The translations under genes were made by a program, and so were the position numbers. Of a stretch of 64,000 nt of DNA, positions 1 to 9,565 are shown in pieces. Source of the DNA: Rhodovulum kholense (lineage in GTDB: Bacteria; Pseudomonadota; Alphaproteobacteria; Rhodobacterales; Rhodobacteraceae). The first letter of the stretch is position 1, and every line of letters starts with the position of its first letter. The notes under the pieces are model-generated. The model saw only the letters and a program-made list of their open reading frames with translations. It searched no databases and had not been told where the DNA came from. The stretch lies in contig NZ_QAYC01000007.1 in NCBI RefSeq assembly GCF_003053725.1, positions 62,001 through 126,000 of the forward strand, written 5' to 3'.

Positions 1-1533
1 CCGGCCGGTCGGGGCATGCTCGCAGAGCCGAGTTTCGCCGGGCGCGGGGCACAGAAACGCGCGGCCATGCTGGGCCACGACATGCGGGCCGCGATCTCGG
101 ATATTCTCGGCGGACTGTCTCTGGCCGATCTCGGTCCGCTCGACGCCGATTCCCGGTTACAGCTCAAGCGGGTCCAAAGCGCGGCCGAACAGCTTGCCCG
201 GCTGACCGACGAGACCGTCGCGCTGATGTCTGGCGACGAGGTCGACCGGGCCGAAGTGCCGGTCCATACCCAGTTGCGCCCGTTCCTCGACCGGATCGCC
301 AGCCGCTGGCGCGCCCATGCCGACGAGCACGGGCTGAGCTTCGCGCTCGATGCCGATGGCGACCTGCCCGGCATCGTCGGAACCGACCCCGCCGCGCTGG
401 AACGGATCCTGGCGAACGTGATCGGCAATGCGATGAAGTATTCCCCGACCGGAACGGTGCGGCTGCGGGTCCATATGGGTCCGCAGGAATCGCTGTGCCT
501 GCGGGTGCGCGACACCGGCCCCGGCTTTTCCGAGGCGGCGCTGGCGCGGCTTTTCGAATTCGCCGGACGGCCGGTCGAAAGCAGCCGCCCCGGCACCGGG
601 CTGGGGCTTCATATCGTGCGCGATCTGGCACGGCGGGTGCGCGGTCAGCTTCAGGTCGTGAATCTGGCCGAGGGCGGGGCCGAGGTTTCGGTCATCCTGC
701 CGCGCAGCGCCTGGGCGCCAGGAGTGCATGCGCCGGGCGATCTGCATGACCTGCCCGATCTGTCCCGCTGCGACGTGCTGCTGGCCGAGGACAACCCCAC
801 GAACCAGCTTCTCATGCGGCAGATGCTGGAAACCCTTGGCGCGCGCTGCACGCTGGTCAAGGACGGACAGGCCGCGGCCGAGCTTCTGGCCGCGCGCCGC
901 TTCGATATTGCGCTGATCGACATCGAAATGCCGCGCCTGTCGGGCATCGACGTGATCCGGCGCCTGCGCACGTCCGAAGGCGACGGCCCCGGTACCGCGG
1001 TGCTGGCGGTGACGGCCTTCGTGCTGTCGGCCAATCGCGACCAGATCTATGCCGCCGGCGCCGACGGGATCCTCGCCAAGCCGATCCTCAGCCTCGATTC
1101 CTTCGGCGAGGCCATCCTGCGGGTGTTGCGCAAGCGGCCCTGCGGCTGCATGCTGGTTCCGTCCCATGACGCCGCGCCCTTCGACGCACTGCATCTCGAC
1201 CGGTTGCTGGCGCTGGCGGGGCCTGAGGACGGGCGCGAGCTTCTGACACGGATGCGCGACGATCTCGAAACCGTGCGCGCCGGCCTCACCGAAGCCCTCG
1301 CCCAGGGCGACCGCGCGAAGCTGCGCTCGCAGACCCATGTGCTGATCTCGCTGGCGGGCGCGGTCGGCAATGGCGCCCTGCAGGCGCTGGCCGAAAACCT
1401 CAATTCCGCTGCGCGCCTGCCGGACGAGGCCGAAATCGCGCGGCTCTGCCCAAGCACCATCGCCAGCATCGGGGATCTGTGCACCGCCCTTCGGGCCGAA
1501 TTCGACAGCCGTTACAGCAAGGCAGGCGCATGA
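1..1533 (+). CDS. Hybrid sensor histidine kinase with receiver and HPt domains (5' partial)
   Basis: C-terminal part of a multidomain phosphorelay kinase. The frame is open to base 1, so the protein begins outside the window; the first in-window ATG is at 16. Numbering from that ATG: H-box LGHDMR with His21, then an HATPase domain with N-box (NVIGNAMKYS), G1 (DTGPGF) and G2 (GTGLGLH) at about 100-230, a receiver domain at about 252-370 with phospho-acceptor Asp302 (LIDIEMP), and a C-terminal HPt-like region with His441 (THVLISLAG, close to the usual AHxLKG). This is a BarA/LuxQ-type His-Asp-His relay. Its stop overlaps the start of the sigma-54 activator downstream (ATGA), so the two are co-translated and probably form one pathway. 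Sensory input is not visible because the N-terminus is missing. Confidence 0.85.
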   Translation, partial: PAGRGMLAEPSFAGRGAQKRAAMLGHDMRAAISDILGGLSLADLGPLDADSRLQLKRVQSAAEQLARLTDETVALMSGDEVDRAEVPVHTQLRPFLDRIASRWRAHADEHGLSFALDADGDLPGIVGTDPAALERILANVIGNAMKYSPTGTVRLRVHMGPQESLCLRVRDTGPGFSEAALARLFEFAGRPVESSRPGTGLGLHIVRDLARRVRGQLQVVNLAEGGAEVSVILPRSAWAPGVHAPGDLHDLPDLSRCDVLLAEDNPTNQLLMRQMLETLGARCTLVKDGQAAAELLAARRFDIALIDIEMPRLSGIDVIRRLRTSEGDGPGTAVLAVTAFVLSANRDQIYAAGADGILAKPILSLDSFGEAILRVLRKRPCGCMLVPSHDAAPFDALHLDRLLALAGPEDGRELLTRMRDDLETVRAGLTEALAQGDRAKLRSQTHVLISLAGAVGNGALQALAENLNSAARLPDEAEIARLCPSTIASIGDLCTALRAEFDSRYSKAGA

Positions 1534-2948
1534 GTGTTCCCCCGCTTCTGATGATCGAGGACACGCCGTCCCTGCAGATGATCTACGAGACGGTGCTGCG
1601 CAATGCCGGCTACAAGGTGGTGTCCGCCTCGACCGCGGAAGAAGGGCTGGCGGCCTTCCGCGAACTCAAGCCGCCGGTCGTGCTGCTGGATCTGATGCTG
1701 CCCGATCGTCCGGGGCAGGAGTTGTTGCAGGAGTTTCTGGCCCTGGCACCCGAAACCCGGGTGATCGTGGTCACCGCCAACGGCTCGATCAACCGCGCGG
1801 TCGAGGCGATGCGGGCCGGGGCCTATGAATTCCTGCTCAAGCCCTTCAACGAACAGCGTTTCCTGCACGCGGTCGAAACCGCGCTGGCCGAGCGCGGCGC
1901 GGCCAACGAACCACCGGCCCCCGCCCCGCCGGTCCGGACAACCCCGGAACCGCCGACGGGTTTTGTCGGCAGTTCGCCGCAGATGGTGGCGGTCTACGAC
2001 CGGATCGCCTCGGTCGGTCGGTCCAAGGCCACGGTCTTCATCACCGGCGAAAGCGGCACCGGCAAGGAGATCTGCGCGCAGGCCGTGCATGCCGCCTCGG
2101 CCCGGGCCGACGGGCCGTTCGTGCCGCTGAACTGCGCCGCGATCCCGCGCGATCTTCTGGAATCCGAGGTCTTCGGCCATCTCAAGGGCGCCTTCACCGG
2201 GGCGCTGGCCGACAAGCCGGGCGCCGCGGCGGTGGCTGACGGGGGAACGCTCTTCCTCGACGAGATCTGCGAGATGGACATGGGGTTGCAAACCAAGCTC
2301 CTGCGCTTCCTGCAGACCTCGACCGTACAGCCCATCGGCGCCTCGCATCCGCGCAAGGTCAATGTCCGGATCGTCTGCGCGACGAACCGCGATCCTCTCG
2401 AAGAGGTCCGGCTTGGCCGGTTCCGCGAGGATCTCTACTACCGCCTGCACGTGGTGCCGATCCACCTGCCGCCGCTGCGCGATCGCGGCGAGGATGTCGT
2501 CGAGATCGCCCAGGCCGCGCTCGAAAAGCTATCCGCCGAGGAAGAGCGCAGCTTCGACCGGCTCGCCCCCGAGGTGGCGGACCTGTTCCGCCGCCTGCCC
2601 TGGCCCGGCAACGTACGTCAGTTGCTGAACGTGCTGCGCCATGCGGTGGTGCTGAACCAGGGCCCCGAGGTCACGCTCGACATGCTGCCGATCGCGCTGC
2701 AGCAGGAGCGCGGGCGTCTGGCCGGGCCGGGGTTCAGCCCGCCGCCGGCGACCGGCAGTCCGACGCCGCCGGTCCAGATCGAGGACCTGATCGGCCGGAC
2801 GCTGGCCGAGATCGAGCAGGTGGTGATCGAGGGCACCATCGCCCGCGAAGGCGGGTCGTTGCCGCGCGCGGCCAAGGTGCTCGACGTGTCGCCCTCGACG
2901 CTTTACCGCAAGCGCGAGGCTTGGGCGCGCAAGGACCAGGCGGGCTGA
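1530..2948 (+). CDS. NtrC-family sigma-54-dependent response regulator
   Basis: Response regulator that would activate RNA polymerase-sigma-54 promoters. Domains in order: receiver (residues 1-120, acidic pocket IED, phospho-acceptor Asp54 in LLDLMLP, conserved KPF near 105), AAA+ domain (about 150-390) with Walker A GESGTGKE and the sigma-54-contacting loop GAFTGA, and a C-terminal Fis-type helix-turn-helix (RAAKVLDVSPSTLYRK). The ATG at 1530 overlaps the kinase stop, which decides the start; a longer in-frame extension would lie inside the kinase gene. The partner kinase is immediately upstream. It is LuxO/AtoC-like in architecture, but the target genes cannot be deduced from this window. 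Confidence 0.92.
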   Translation: MSVPPLLMIEDTPSLQMIYETVLRNAGYKVVSASTAEEGLAAFRELKPPVVLLDLMLPDRPGQELLQEFLALAPETRVIVVTANGSINRAVEAMRAGAYEFLLKPFNEQRFLHAVETALAERGAANEPPAPAPPVRTTPEPPTGFVGSSPQMVAVYDRIASVGRSKATVFITGESGTGKEICAQAVHAASARADGPFVPLNCAAIPRDLLESEVFGHLKGAFTGALADKPGAAAVADGGTLFLDEICEMDMGLQTKLLRFLQTSTVQPIGASHPRKVNVRIVCATNRDPLEEVRLGRFREDLYYRLHVVPIHLPPLRDRGEDVVEIAQAALEKLSAEEERSFDRLAPEVADLFRRLPWPGNVRQLLNVLRHAVVLNQGPEVTLDMLPIALQQERGRLAGPGFSPPPATGSPTPPVQIEDLIGRTLAEIEQVVIEGTIAREGGSLPRAAKVLDVSPSTLYRKREAWARKDQAG

Positions 2949-2967
2949 CCGGCCCGCAGCGCGACCC

Positions 2968-2988
2968 CGATTTTTCGCAGAAAAATCG
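2968..2988. terminator. Hairpin between convergent regulator and nadK
   Basis: Perfect 8-bp inverted repeat CGATTTTT / AAAAATCG with a 5-nt loop, placed between the stops of two convergent genes. The A and T tracts within the stem could serve termination from either side. Inference from structure only. Confidence 0.5.
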
Positions 2989-3010
2989 CGCCTGCCCTGG
3001 CCGCAGCGCC

Positions 3011-3778
3011 CTAAAGGAACTGTTCGCGGATCAGCCGCTCTTCAAGCCCGTGGCCCGGATCGAACAGAATCCGGTGCGAAATGGCCGATTCCGACCGGAT
3101 CTCTACCATGCTCACGACCCCCGCCCCCCGGCTGTCGCCCTCGGCCATGACCGGGCGTTTGGCGGGTTGCAGGACCTCGATCCGGACCGTCGCCCGCTTC
3201 GGCAGCAGCGCGCCGCGCCAGCGCCGCGGCCGGTAAGGCGCGACCGCGGTCAGGGCCAGCACATCCGATCCGATGGGCAGGATCGGACCGTGGGCCGAAT
3301 AGTTGTAGGCCGTCGAGCCGGCCGGGGTCGCCACCAGCGCGCCGTCGCAGACCAGCTCCTCGAGCCGCACCTTGCCATCGACCGAAATCCGGAGCTTGGC
3401 CGCCTGCGGCCCGGCGCGCAGAAGGCTGACCTCGTTGATCGCCAGCGCCTCCACCACTGCGCCATCCGGCCGGGTCGCCTTCAGCCTCAGCGGGTTGAGG
3501 ATTTCCTCGGCCGCCGCCTCCAGCCGCTCGATCAGCCAGTCCTCGTGGAATTCGTTCATCAGAAAGCCAATGGTGCCGCAATTCATGCCATAGACAGGCA
3601 GATCATGCGCTTGCGTCGCATGCAGCGTCTGCAGCATGAAGCCGTCGCCGCCCAGAGCCACGATCACCTCGGCCGCCTCCAGCGCGGTCTGGCCGTACCG
3701 GGCCGTCAGCCGTTCCAGCGCGCCTTCGGCGCTCGCCGTTTCGCTTGCCAGAAAGGCGATCCTCGTCCTGCCGGCCAT
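3011..3778 (-). CDS. nadK: NAD kinase
   Basis: ATP-dependent phosphorylation of NAD to NADP, cytoplasmic. At 255 residues it matches the compact alphaproteobacterial form. Diagnostic motifs are visible: the diphosphate-binding GGDG (VALGGDGFMLQTLH, about residues 40-55) and the NE/D motif (AINEVSLLR), followed by the glycine-rich TPAGSTAYN segment typical of the family. The ATG at 3778 gives an N-terminus (MAGRTRIAFLAS) that runs straight into the first beta strand. It is transcribed away from glyA, with a 173-bp divergent intergenic region that must hold both promoters. Confidence 0.95.
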   Translation of the reverse strand: MAGRTRIAFLASETASAEGALERLTARYGQTALEAAEVIVALGGDGFMLQTLHATQAHDLPVYGMNCGTIGFLMNEFHEDWLIERLEAAAEEILNPLRLKATRPDGAVVEALAINEVSLLRAGPQAAKLRISVDGKVRLEELVCDGALVATPAGSTAYNYSAHGPILPIGSDVLALTAVAPYRPRRWRGALLPKRATVRIEVLQPAKRPVMAEGDSRGAGVVSMVEIRSESAISHRILFDPGHGLEERLIREQFL

Positions 3779-3951
3779 GTTCCTGTCCTTCGCGCGTTTC
3801 CGGCCAAGTCTTCGCGCGCGCCGATCGGAAACACAAGGCCCGGCTCCGCCCCGCGCTGACCCCGCGACCCGCTGAAAACGGGCTTTTGCGATGCCCGGCC
3901 TTCCGATAAAACCGCCGTCATCCGGCCCAGGCTGTTTCGAGGAGACCCAAG

Positions 3952-5247
<1,296 letters not shown>

Positions 5248-5254
5248 GCCTGCC

Positions 5255-5284
5255 GTCCAGGCGCCTGCCGAAGGCGTTCTGGAC
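5255..5284 (+). terminator. Hairpin downstream of glyA
   Basis: GTCCAG-g-CGCCT pairs with AGGCG-tt-CTGGAC starting 8 nt after the glyA stop. The stem is about 11 bp with a small internal bulge and a 5-nt loop. No U-run follows, as is common for such GC-rich hairpins. Confidence 0.6.
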
Positions 5285-5665
5285 GGGCCTTCCCCGTCCG
5301 ATGACCGGCGGGCAAGTGCCGGACCGGACCTCTGCGACCCTGGCCGTTCTTGCCGGCCGGTCGTCCGATCGGGGTCGAGCTGAACCTTTATTTTGAAACG
5401 CCTGCGGCCCTTTCAGGGGCCGCGCCCGTGTCGCCTATTGGCCCAACAAGGCCCGAGGACGCGTGTCACGCGGCGCAACGGCAGTCTCACGACCGACGCT
5501 CTGGCCTGTCAGACGATCCGATCCATCGGCGGGTCGTTGAGGGCAAAATCGGCGCTTAGGAAGACGCTGAAGCTTCGGCACGTCCCTCGGCCAACGACAC
5601 CGGCCGGACCCGCGCCGGAAGGAGGGTCCGACGTCACGGGGCGGACCGGCACGGCCCCCCGAAGG
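5285..5665. other. Non-coding gap between convergent glyA and hisG
   Basis: No convincing gene is seen. Two inverted repeats are present: GCGGCCC (5404-5410) with GGGCCGC (5417-5423), which on the minus strand is followed by an A/T-rich stretch and could terminate hisG transcription, and CGGACCC (5605-5611) with GGGTCCG (5624-5630). Short open frames here have no start context and no recognisable sequence. Confidence 0.4.
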
Positions 5666-6364
5666 TCAGCGCCCCAGCCCCAGACGGTCCAGAAGCTCGC
5701 GCAGGTTCACGCGGTCCGCGTCGCTGTACTCGGCCGAGCGCGACTTGAAAAGCGTCGCCTGGCTGCGGTGGATCAACCCGTCGGACAATATCTTCAGGTG
5801 ATTGGCCCGCAGCGTCTCGCCGGTCGAGGTGATATCGGCGATGGCTTCGGCGGTCAGGTTCTTGACCGTGCCCTCGGTCGCCCCCTGACTGTCGACCAGC
5901 TGATAGTCGGCCACGCCCGCATCGCGCAGGAAGACCCGGACCAGCCGGTGATACTTGGTCGCGATCCGCAGCCGGTGGCCATGGGCGGCCCGGAAGGCCG
6001 CCGCCGCCGCGTCGAGATCGTCCAGCGTGTCGACATCGGCCCAGCAGCGCGGCACCGCGATGATCAGATCGGCATAGCCGAAGCCCATCGGTTCGAGCGC
6101 CAGCACCCGATGTTCCCAGTCGGCGATCCGTTCCTGTACCAGATCGGACCCGGTCACGCCCAGATGGATTCGCCCCGAAGCCAGCTCGCGCGGGATCTCG
6201 CCCGCCGACAGCAGCATCAGTTCGATCCCCTCGACGCCCTCGACCGCGCCCGAATACTCGCGCTCGGACCCGGTGCGGGCGATAGAGATGCCCCGCTCGG
6301 CGAACCAGTCGAAGGTCTTTTCCATCAGCCGGCCCTTGGAGGGCACCCCGAGTTTCAGCGTCAT
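5666..6364 (-). CDS. hisG: ATP phosphoribosyltransferase, short form (catalytic subunit)
   Basis: First step of histidine biosynthesis: ATP plus PRPP gives phosphoribosyl-ATP. The 232-residue length is that of the short HisG lacking the C-terminal ACT-like regulatory domain, which therefore needs HisZ. Visible features are the N-terminal KLGVPSKGRL strand, GVTGSDLV, and the PRPP-binding region DSQGATEGTVKNLTAEAIAD. The start ATG (6364) overlaps the stop of hisZ (ATGA), so subunits are translationally coupled. Gene order hisS-hisZ-hisG runs on the minus strand. Confidence 0.96.
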   Translation of the reverse strand: MTLKLGVPSKGRLMEKTFDWFAERGISIARTGSEREYSGAVEGVEGIELMLLSAGEIPRELASGRIHLGVTGSDLVQERIADWEHRVLALEPMGFGYADLIIAVPRCWADVDTLDDLDAAAAAFRAAHGHRLRIATKYHRLVRVFLRDAGVADYQLVDSQGATEGTVKNLTAEAIADITSTGETLRANHLKILSDGLIHRSQATLFKSRSAEYSDADRVNLRELLDRLGLGR

Positions 6365-7467
6365 GCCAGCGCCTCCGTCAGCGACAGCACCAGTTCGGGC
6401 CGGACCACGCCGCCGACCGCGGGCACCTCGCGGCCGCGCCCCAAGATGCGGGTCAGCGCGTCATAGCGCCCGCCCGTGGCGACCGGCGGCAGCCCGGGCT
6501 GGCCCTCGGCGTAGAAGCCGAAGACGAAGCCGTCGTAATATTCCATCGTGGTGCGACCGTAGCTGGCCTCGAAATCCAGAAGATCGACGTCGATCCCTTG
6601 CCCCGCCAGCGCGTCGAGCCGCGCCTGCATCCGGTCGACCGCCGGGCCGATGGTCTTGAGATCGACCGCGATGTCGCGCAGATGCGCCAGCGCATGCACC
6701 GAGGTCTCGCGGATCGACAGCAGATCCTCCAGCAATTCGGTCTCGCCGGTCGAGACCGGCGGCTCGGCCGCGTCCTGAACCAGAGCGTAAAGCCGGTAGG
6801 CCACATCGGCGCGCGAGCGCAGTCCGATTTCCGGAGCGGCGGCGTTCAGCACCGCCTCGACGCCATGGGTCTCGATCTCGGCCAGCAGGCGCTTGCGGCT
6901 TTCGGGCACCGGGGTGCGCCCGGCAAACCGTTCCAGCAGCGCGCGGAACCGGCGCGGCCGCCAGACATGGCGCCGCAGCGCCGCCTTGCGCTTGTCCGTG
7001 GTCGAAAGCCCGTCGACAGCCGCAAGGATCAGCCCGATATCGCCGGTCGCGGCCCTGAGGTCGAGCGGCGACAGCGCCTCGGAAAACAGCGCGAAGACCT
7101 CGGCATCGGCCTCGGCCGGGCTTTCGCCGCCGAAAAGCTCGTAGCCCACCTGGATATATTCGTTGGGCCGAGCCGGGTCGCGTTCCTGCCGGCGGAAGAC
7201 CTCGCCGCAATAGGTATAGCGGGCCGGGTCGGCGGCGCTGTCCATATGCATCTGCACCACCGGCACGGTGAAATCGGGGCGCAGCATCTGTTCGCCCCGC
7301 AGCGCGTCCGAGGTCACATAGGCCCGCGCCCGGATATCCTCGCCATACAGATCGAGAAGCGTCTCGGCCGGTTGCAGGATCGCGGTCTGAACCGGCTCGG
7401 CCCCCGCGCCCCGGAAGAACACATGCAGCCGTTCGGCCTGCGCGAGAATGCGGCCCTTGTCCTGCAC
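6361..7467 (-). CDS. hisZ: ATP phosphoribosyltransferase regulatory subunit
   Basis: Histidyl-tRNA-synthetase paralogue without aminoacylation function, which forms the HisZ-HisG hetero-octamer and gives histidine feedback inhibition. It has 368 residues and a class II synthetase-like core: the motif-2-like region RYTYCGEVFRRQE near residue 80 and the motif-3-like GGRYDALTRILG near the C-terminus. It lies between hisS (3-nt gap) and hisG (4-nt overlap). The position, length and paralogy to hisS together make the assignment firm. Confidence 0.94.
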   Translation of the reverse strand: MQDKGRILAQAERLHVFFRGAGAEPVQTAILQPAETLLDLYGEDIRARAYVTSDALRGEQMLRPDFTVPVVQMHMDSAADPARYTYCGEVFRRQERDPARPNEYIQVGYELFGGESPAEADAEVFALFSEALSPLDLRAATGDIGLILAAVDGLSTTDKRKAALRRHVWRPRRFRALLERFAGRTPVPESRKRLLAEIETHGVEAVLNAAAPEIGLRSRADVAYRLYALVQDAAEPPVSTGETELLEDLLSIRETSVHALAHLRDIAVDLKTIGPAVDRMQARLDALAGQGIDVDLLDFEASYGRTTMEYYDGFVFGFYAEGQPGLPPVATGGRYDALTRILGRGREVPAVGGVVRPELVLSLTEALA

Positions 7468-7470
7468 CGC

Positions 7471-9060
7471 TCAGCCCTCGCCCTGCGCGAGCAGCCGCCG
7501 GACCTCGGCCACCAGATCGCTTCGCGCCGCCTCGAACTGGGCAGGCTGGGATTTCCATTCCTCGAGGCTGGCGCTTTCGGCGATCCTCGCGCCCAGCACC
7601 AGATCCTTGATCTGGACGACGCCGCGCGCCGCCTCGTCGCTGCCCTGGATGATGGCGACGGGCGACTGGCGTTTGTCGGCGTATTTCAGCTGGTTGCCGA
7701 AGTTCTTCGGGTTGCCCAGATAGACCTCGGCGCGGATGCCGGCATTGCGCAGCTCGCCCACCATGGTCTGATACTCGGCCATCCGGTCGCGATCCATCAC
7801 GGTCACGATCACCGGACCTTTCGGGTCGGCCCCGGCGCGGCCCTTGGCGCGCAGCGCGGCCAGCAGCCGGTCGACGCCGATCGAGACGCCGGTCGCGGGC
7901 ACGTCCTGCCCGGTGAAACGCTTGACCAGATCGTCATAACGCCCGCCACCCGCGACGGACCCGAATTGCCGCGGCCGCCCCTTTTCGTCGAGGATCTCGA
8001 AGGTCAGTTCGGCCTCGAAGACCGGGCCGGTATAATAGCCAAGCCCCCGCACGACGGACGGATCGAGGATGATCCGGTCAGAATAGTACCCTGAATAGAA
8101 CAGCATCTCAGCGATCTGAGCCAACTCGTTCACACCCTCTCTGCCTTCGACAGAGTGTTCCACGAGAGATAGCAAGCGCTGCAAAGTGTCGTAGTTCGGG
8201 TTCTCTCTTCCTCGCTTGGGAATGAACACGTTTGACGACAGTTCGAAAGGAGTCGGGCGCTGCGCCACCTGTCGCTCCATCGTGTCGAGATTCTTCTCTT
8301 CTACGTTCAAGAAATGAAGAAAATGCTGAATTTGTTCGGGATTAAGTCCCGCGCCTTCAGTGAAGTCGCCGCTTTGGTCCTCCCGACCTTTGCCCAAAAG
8401 AGCTTGAACACCTACAGGTCCGAGTCGGTCAAATTTGTCGAGTGCTCGCAGAACGATGCCGCGTTCCCGTTCAAATTTCGAAGGATCCTCGGGATCGAGG
8501 ATACCCGCCACTTCCATAAGCCCATTCAGGACTTTGCGGCTATTGATTCGGATAATGTAGTCACTACGCTCGATACCGACAGCCTCCAAGGCGTCTGCCA
8601 GCATCATGCAGACCTCGGCATCGGCGGCAACGGTCGCCGCGCCCACCGTGTCGGCATCACATTGATAGAACTGACGGAACCGCCCCGGCCCCGGTTTTTC
8701 GTTGCGCCAGACCGGCCCCATCGCATAGCGCCGGTAGGGGCTGGGCAGATCGTTGCGGAACTGCGCCGCGACCCGGGCCAGCGGCGCGGTCAGGTCATAG
8801 CGGAGCGCGACCCAGTCGCTGTCCTCCTCCTGCCAGGCGAAGACGCCTTCGTTGGGACGGTCGACATCGGGCAGGAACTTGCCCAGCGCCTCGACCGTCT
8901 CGACCGCGGAGGTCTCAAGGGGATCGTAACCATAACGGTGGTAGACCTCGGCGATACGGTCGAGCATCGCCTTACGTTCCGTGACATCGACACCGAAATA
9001 GTCGCGGAAACCCTTGGGCGTCTCGGCCCTGGGGCGGCGGGGTTTCTTGTCCTTGGCCAT
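7471..9060 (-). CDS. hisS: Histidyl-tRNA synthetase
   Basis: Charges tRNA-His. Starting at ATG 9060 ([20 protein letters not shown]) gives 529 residues, longer than the roughly 420 of E. coli but typical of the long alphaproteobacterial HisRS with an extended middle domain. Motif 2 ([21 protein letters not shown]), the histidine-binding [11 protein letters not shown] and motif 3 ([11 protein letters not shown]) are present. An in-frame extension to 9222 is rejected because its sequence is low-complexity and runs across the divergent promoter. Bases about 8080-8600 (roughly residues 153-327) are only about 52 percent GC, while the flanking parts of the same gene are near 70 percent; see findings. 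Confidence 0.95.
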   Translation of the reverse strand: MAKDKKPRRPRAETPKGFRDYFGVDVTERKAMLDRIAEVYHRYGYDPLETSAVETVEALGKFLPDVDRPNEGVFAWQEEDSDWVALRYDLTAPLARVAAQFRNDLPSPYRRYAMGPVWRNEKPGPGRFRQFYQCDADTVGAATVAADAEVCMMLADALEAVGIERSDYIIRINSRKVLNGLMEVAGILDPEDPSKFERERGIVLRALDKFDRLGPVGVQALLGKGREDQSGDFTEGAGLNPEQIQHFLHFLNVEEKNLDTMERQVAQRPTPFELSSNVFIPKRGRENPNYDTLQRLLSLVEHSVEGREGVNELAQIAEMLFYSGYYSDRIILDPSVVRGLGYYTGPVFEAELTFEILDEKGRPRQFGSVAGGGRYDDLVKRFTGQDVPATGVSIGVDRLLAALRAKGRAGADPKGPVIVTVMDRDRMAEYQTMVGELRNAGIRAEVYLGNPKNFGNQLKYADKRQSPVAIIQGSDEAARGVVQIKDLVLGARIAESASLEEWKSQPAQFEAARSDLVAEVRRLLAQGEG

Positions 9061-9145
9061 CGGTCTCTCGCCACTGCCTACGCGTCGCGCGGGGTCTAGC
9101 GGAAGGGGGGCCGGGGGGCAAGGTCGCGCAAGGTCCGGAGGACGC

Positions 9146-9346
9146 ATGGATCGAGAACTGACGGCACTGGAAACGCGGTTGACCCGGCTGGGCACCGAGG
9201 TCGACGGGCTGACGCGGGCCATCGACCGGCAGGCGAGGGAGATCGCCGGGTTTCAACGGCTGGTCGCCGGGACGCTTGCACGCAGCGCGGCACGCGACCG
9301 GGCGGATGCGGGGTCAGAGCGGCAACCGGCACAAGTGGCGCGCTGA
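9146..9346 (+). CDS. Small coiled-coil protein, function unknown
   Basis: 66-residue ORF starting [16 protein letters not shown], with a GGAGG ribosome-binding site 4 nt before the ATG. Leucine, valine and isoleucine recur with heptad-like spacing over residues 1-45, so a short amphipathic or coiled-coil helix is likely. It resembles SlyX-like small helical proteins in style, but I do not recognise the family. It is divergent from hisS (85 bp between starts) and is followed by a truncated repeat element. A non-coding explanation remains possible because high-GC DNA yields many chance ORFs; the ribosome-binding site and the divergent position favour a real gene. Confidence 0.5.
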   Translation: MDRELTALETRLTRLGTEVDGLTRAIDRQAREIAGFQRLVAGTLARSAARDRADAGSERQPAQVAR

Positions 9347-9380
9347 CCCTGCGGGCCCGCGCGGACGGCCGGTGAAGCGC

Positions 9381-9406
9381 CTTGGGTATTTGAGCCAAGA
9401 AGAAAG
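9381..9406 (+). repeat. Truncated copy of the GGTATT...GCCAAGAAGAA repeat
   Basis: Contains gggtatttgagccaagaag, the conserved tail of the repeat found fully at 16308-16376 and 14235-14303. The two hairpins that precede the tail in the full copies are absent. It lies between the small ORF and the end of dnaE. Confidence 0.65.
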
Positions 9407-9565
9407 TCGCGAAGCGGGCGTCTTGCGGCGGGACGGGCGGGCCGCAGGCACCCCGGGCAACGCATGCCCCCCCTTTTGCGGACGGCACGGTTCCGGACCA
9501 TCGGAGCGCACCGCGATCGGGGGCGGTCGCGCCGCCCCGAAGCCCGGCCGGCGGGCAGGTCGGGT

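Noticed and set aside
9061-9222. N-terminal extension of hisS to 9222
   Set aside because: The added residues are low-complexity, overlap the divergent small ORF, and precede a well-placed ATG at 9060 with the normal HisRS N-terminus.
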